A DNA stretch of 6,027 nt, from NCBI GenBank assembly GCA_013138855.1, contig WTBX01000102.1, positions 1 to 6,027 on the forward strand, written 5' to 3'. Below, one piece after another: positions 5,473 through 6,027 of the stretch. This DNA is from Methylococcaceae bacterium. GTDB taxonomy: Bacteria > Pseudomonadota > Gammaproteobacteria > Methylococcales > Methylomonadaceae. Position 1 is the stretch's first letter; each line of letters starts with the position of its first letter. The position numbers were made by a program, and so were the translations under genes. Under the pieces are notes generated by a model. That model had not been told where the DNA came from and ran no database searches. It worked only from the letters and a program-made list of their open reading frames with translations.

Positions 5473-6027
5473 ATGAAAACAGCAAATAGTTGGTCAGAAG
5501 CTTTTTCAATTTATCGTCAACCCCGCGTTCTGGGGATGATATTTCTAGGTTTTTCCGCAGGATTGCCATTCCTGTTAGTCTTCTCCACTCTTTCCGCATG
5601 GTTACGAGATGAAGGCACTGCCAGAACTGTCATCGGTTTTTTTAGTTGGGTAGGACTAACCTACTCCATCAAAGTCTTCTGGGCTCCCATTATAGACCGC
5701 CTACCTTTCCCAATACTCACCAAGCTACTAGGGCGACGACGTAGTTGGATGTTAGTCGCGCAACTAGGCATTGCTGCTGGTTTAATCGGCATGGCGTATT
5801 GTGATGTTCAAACTCAATTACAAACCTTAGCCATATTTGCAGTAGTCGTTGCTTTTAGTTCAGCTACTCAAGATATAGTTGTCGATGCTTATCGCATTGA
5901 AGCGGTAATTCCAGAATACCAAGGCGCAATGGCAGCCACCTATGTTTTTGGTTATCGTATCGCCTTATTATTTGCAGGTGCAGGCGCGTTTTATATTGCT
6001 GAATTCACCAATTGGAAAATCGCTTAT
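5473..6027 (+). CDS. ampG: AmpG-family muropeptide permease, N-terminal 185 codons (runs off right edge)
   Basis: AmpG is an inner-membrane major facilitator transporter that imports GlcNAc-anhydroMurNAc peptides for cell-wall recycling; in some bacteria it feeds the signal for beta-lactamase induction. The visible 185 residues match the N-terminal half of the family: PRVLGMIFLGFSAGLPFLLV (17-36), the short STLSAWLRDEG segment (38-48), Y-SIKVFWAPIIDR (64-76), LGRRRSW (86-92, the loop 2-3 basic motif) and FSSATQDIVVDAYRIEA (128-144). About five membrane segments are visible. The ATG at 5473-5475 gives a standard AmpG N-terminus, though no Shine-Dalgarno precedes it. No promoter is evident between the nhaD terminator and this start. 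The rest of the protein is outside the window. Substrate specificity is inferred from the family. Confidence 0.9.
   Translation, partial: MKTANSWSEAFSIYRQPRVLGMIFLGFSAGLPFLLVFSTLSAWLRDEGTARTVIGFFSWVGLTYSIKVFWAPIIDRLPFPILTKLLGRRRSWMLVAQLGIAAGLIGMAYCDVQTQLQTLAIFAVVVAFSSATQDIVVDAYRIEAVIPEYQGAMAATYVFGYRIALLFAGAGAFYIAEFTNWKIAY

Overview
The window carries ordinary housekeeping genes from what looks like an AT-rich gammaproteobacterium. The support is the hisB-hisH order, a CysI-type sulfite reductase coupled to a DUF934 gene, an NhaD sodium/proton antiporter and an AmpG-type muropeptide permease. Placement below class level (for example Methylococcales or Thiotrichales) is a guess from general impression and was not tested. 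No mobile element, CRISPR array, rRNA or tRNA was seen.

The left part is on the minus strand. From right to left it reads hisB (imidazoleglycerol-phosphate dehydratase), hisH (glutaminase subunit of imidazole glycerol phosphate synthase), and the first 93 codons of an unrecognised gene that runs off the left edge. The three are closely spaced and probably co-transcribed from the 144-bp gap upstream of hisB.

The middle part is also on the minus strand: cysI (siroheme/4Fe-4S sulfite reductase hemoprotein) and a DUF934 gene that overlaps its 3' end by 14 nt. The DUF934 start sits behind a good Shine-Dalgarno inside cysI. This is a two-gene sulfite-reduction unit with no flavoprotein subunit gene (cysJ) in view.

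The 153-bp gap between cysI and nhaD is a divergent control region. It contains a near-consensus sigma-70 promoter facing cysI (TTGTCA, 17 bp, TATTAT) and a perfect 13-bp palindrome overlapping the -35 box. On the plus strand nhaD starts at a doubled TTG behind a strong Shine-Dalgarno. It is followed by two hairpins, the second a clear intrinsic terminator, and then by the first 185 codons of an AmpG-family permease running off the right edge.

I do not see a convincing undescribed system. The points most worth a second look are the palindrome over the cysI promoter, the DUF934/CysI pair without a visible electron-donor gene, the unknown gene placed after hisH, and the lack of an evident promoter or Shine-Dalgarno for ampG just behind a terminator.
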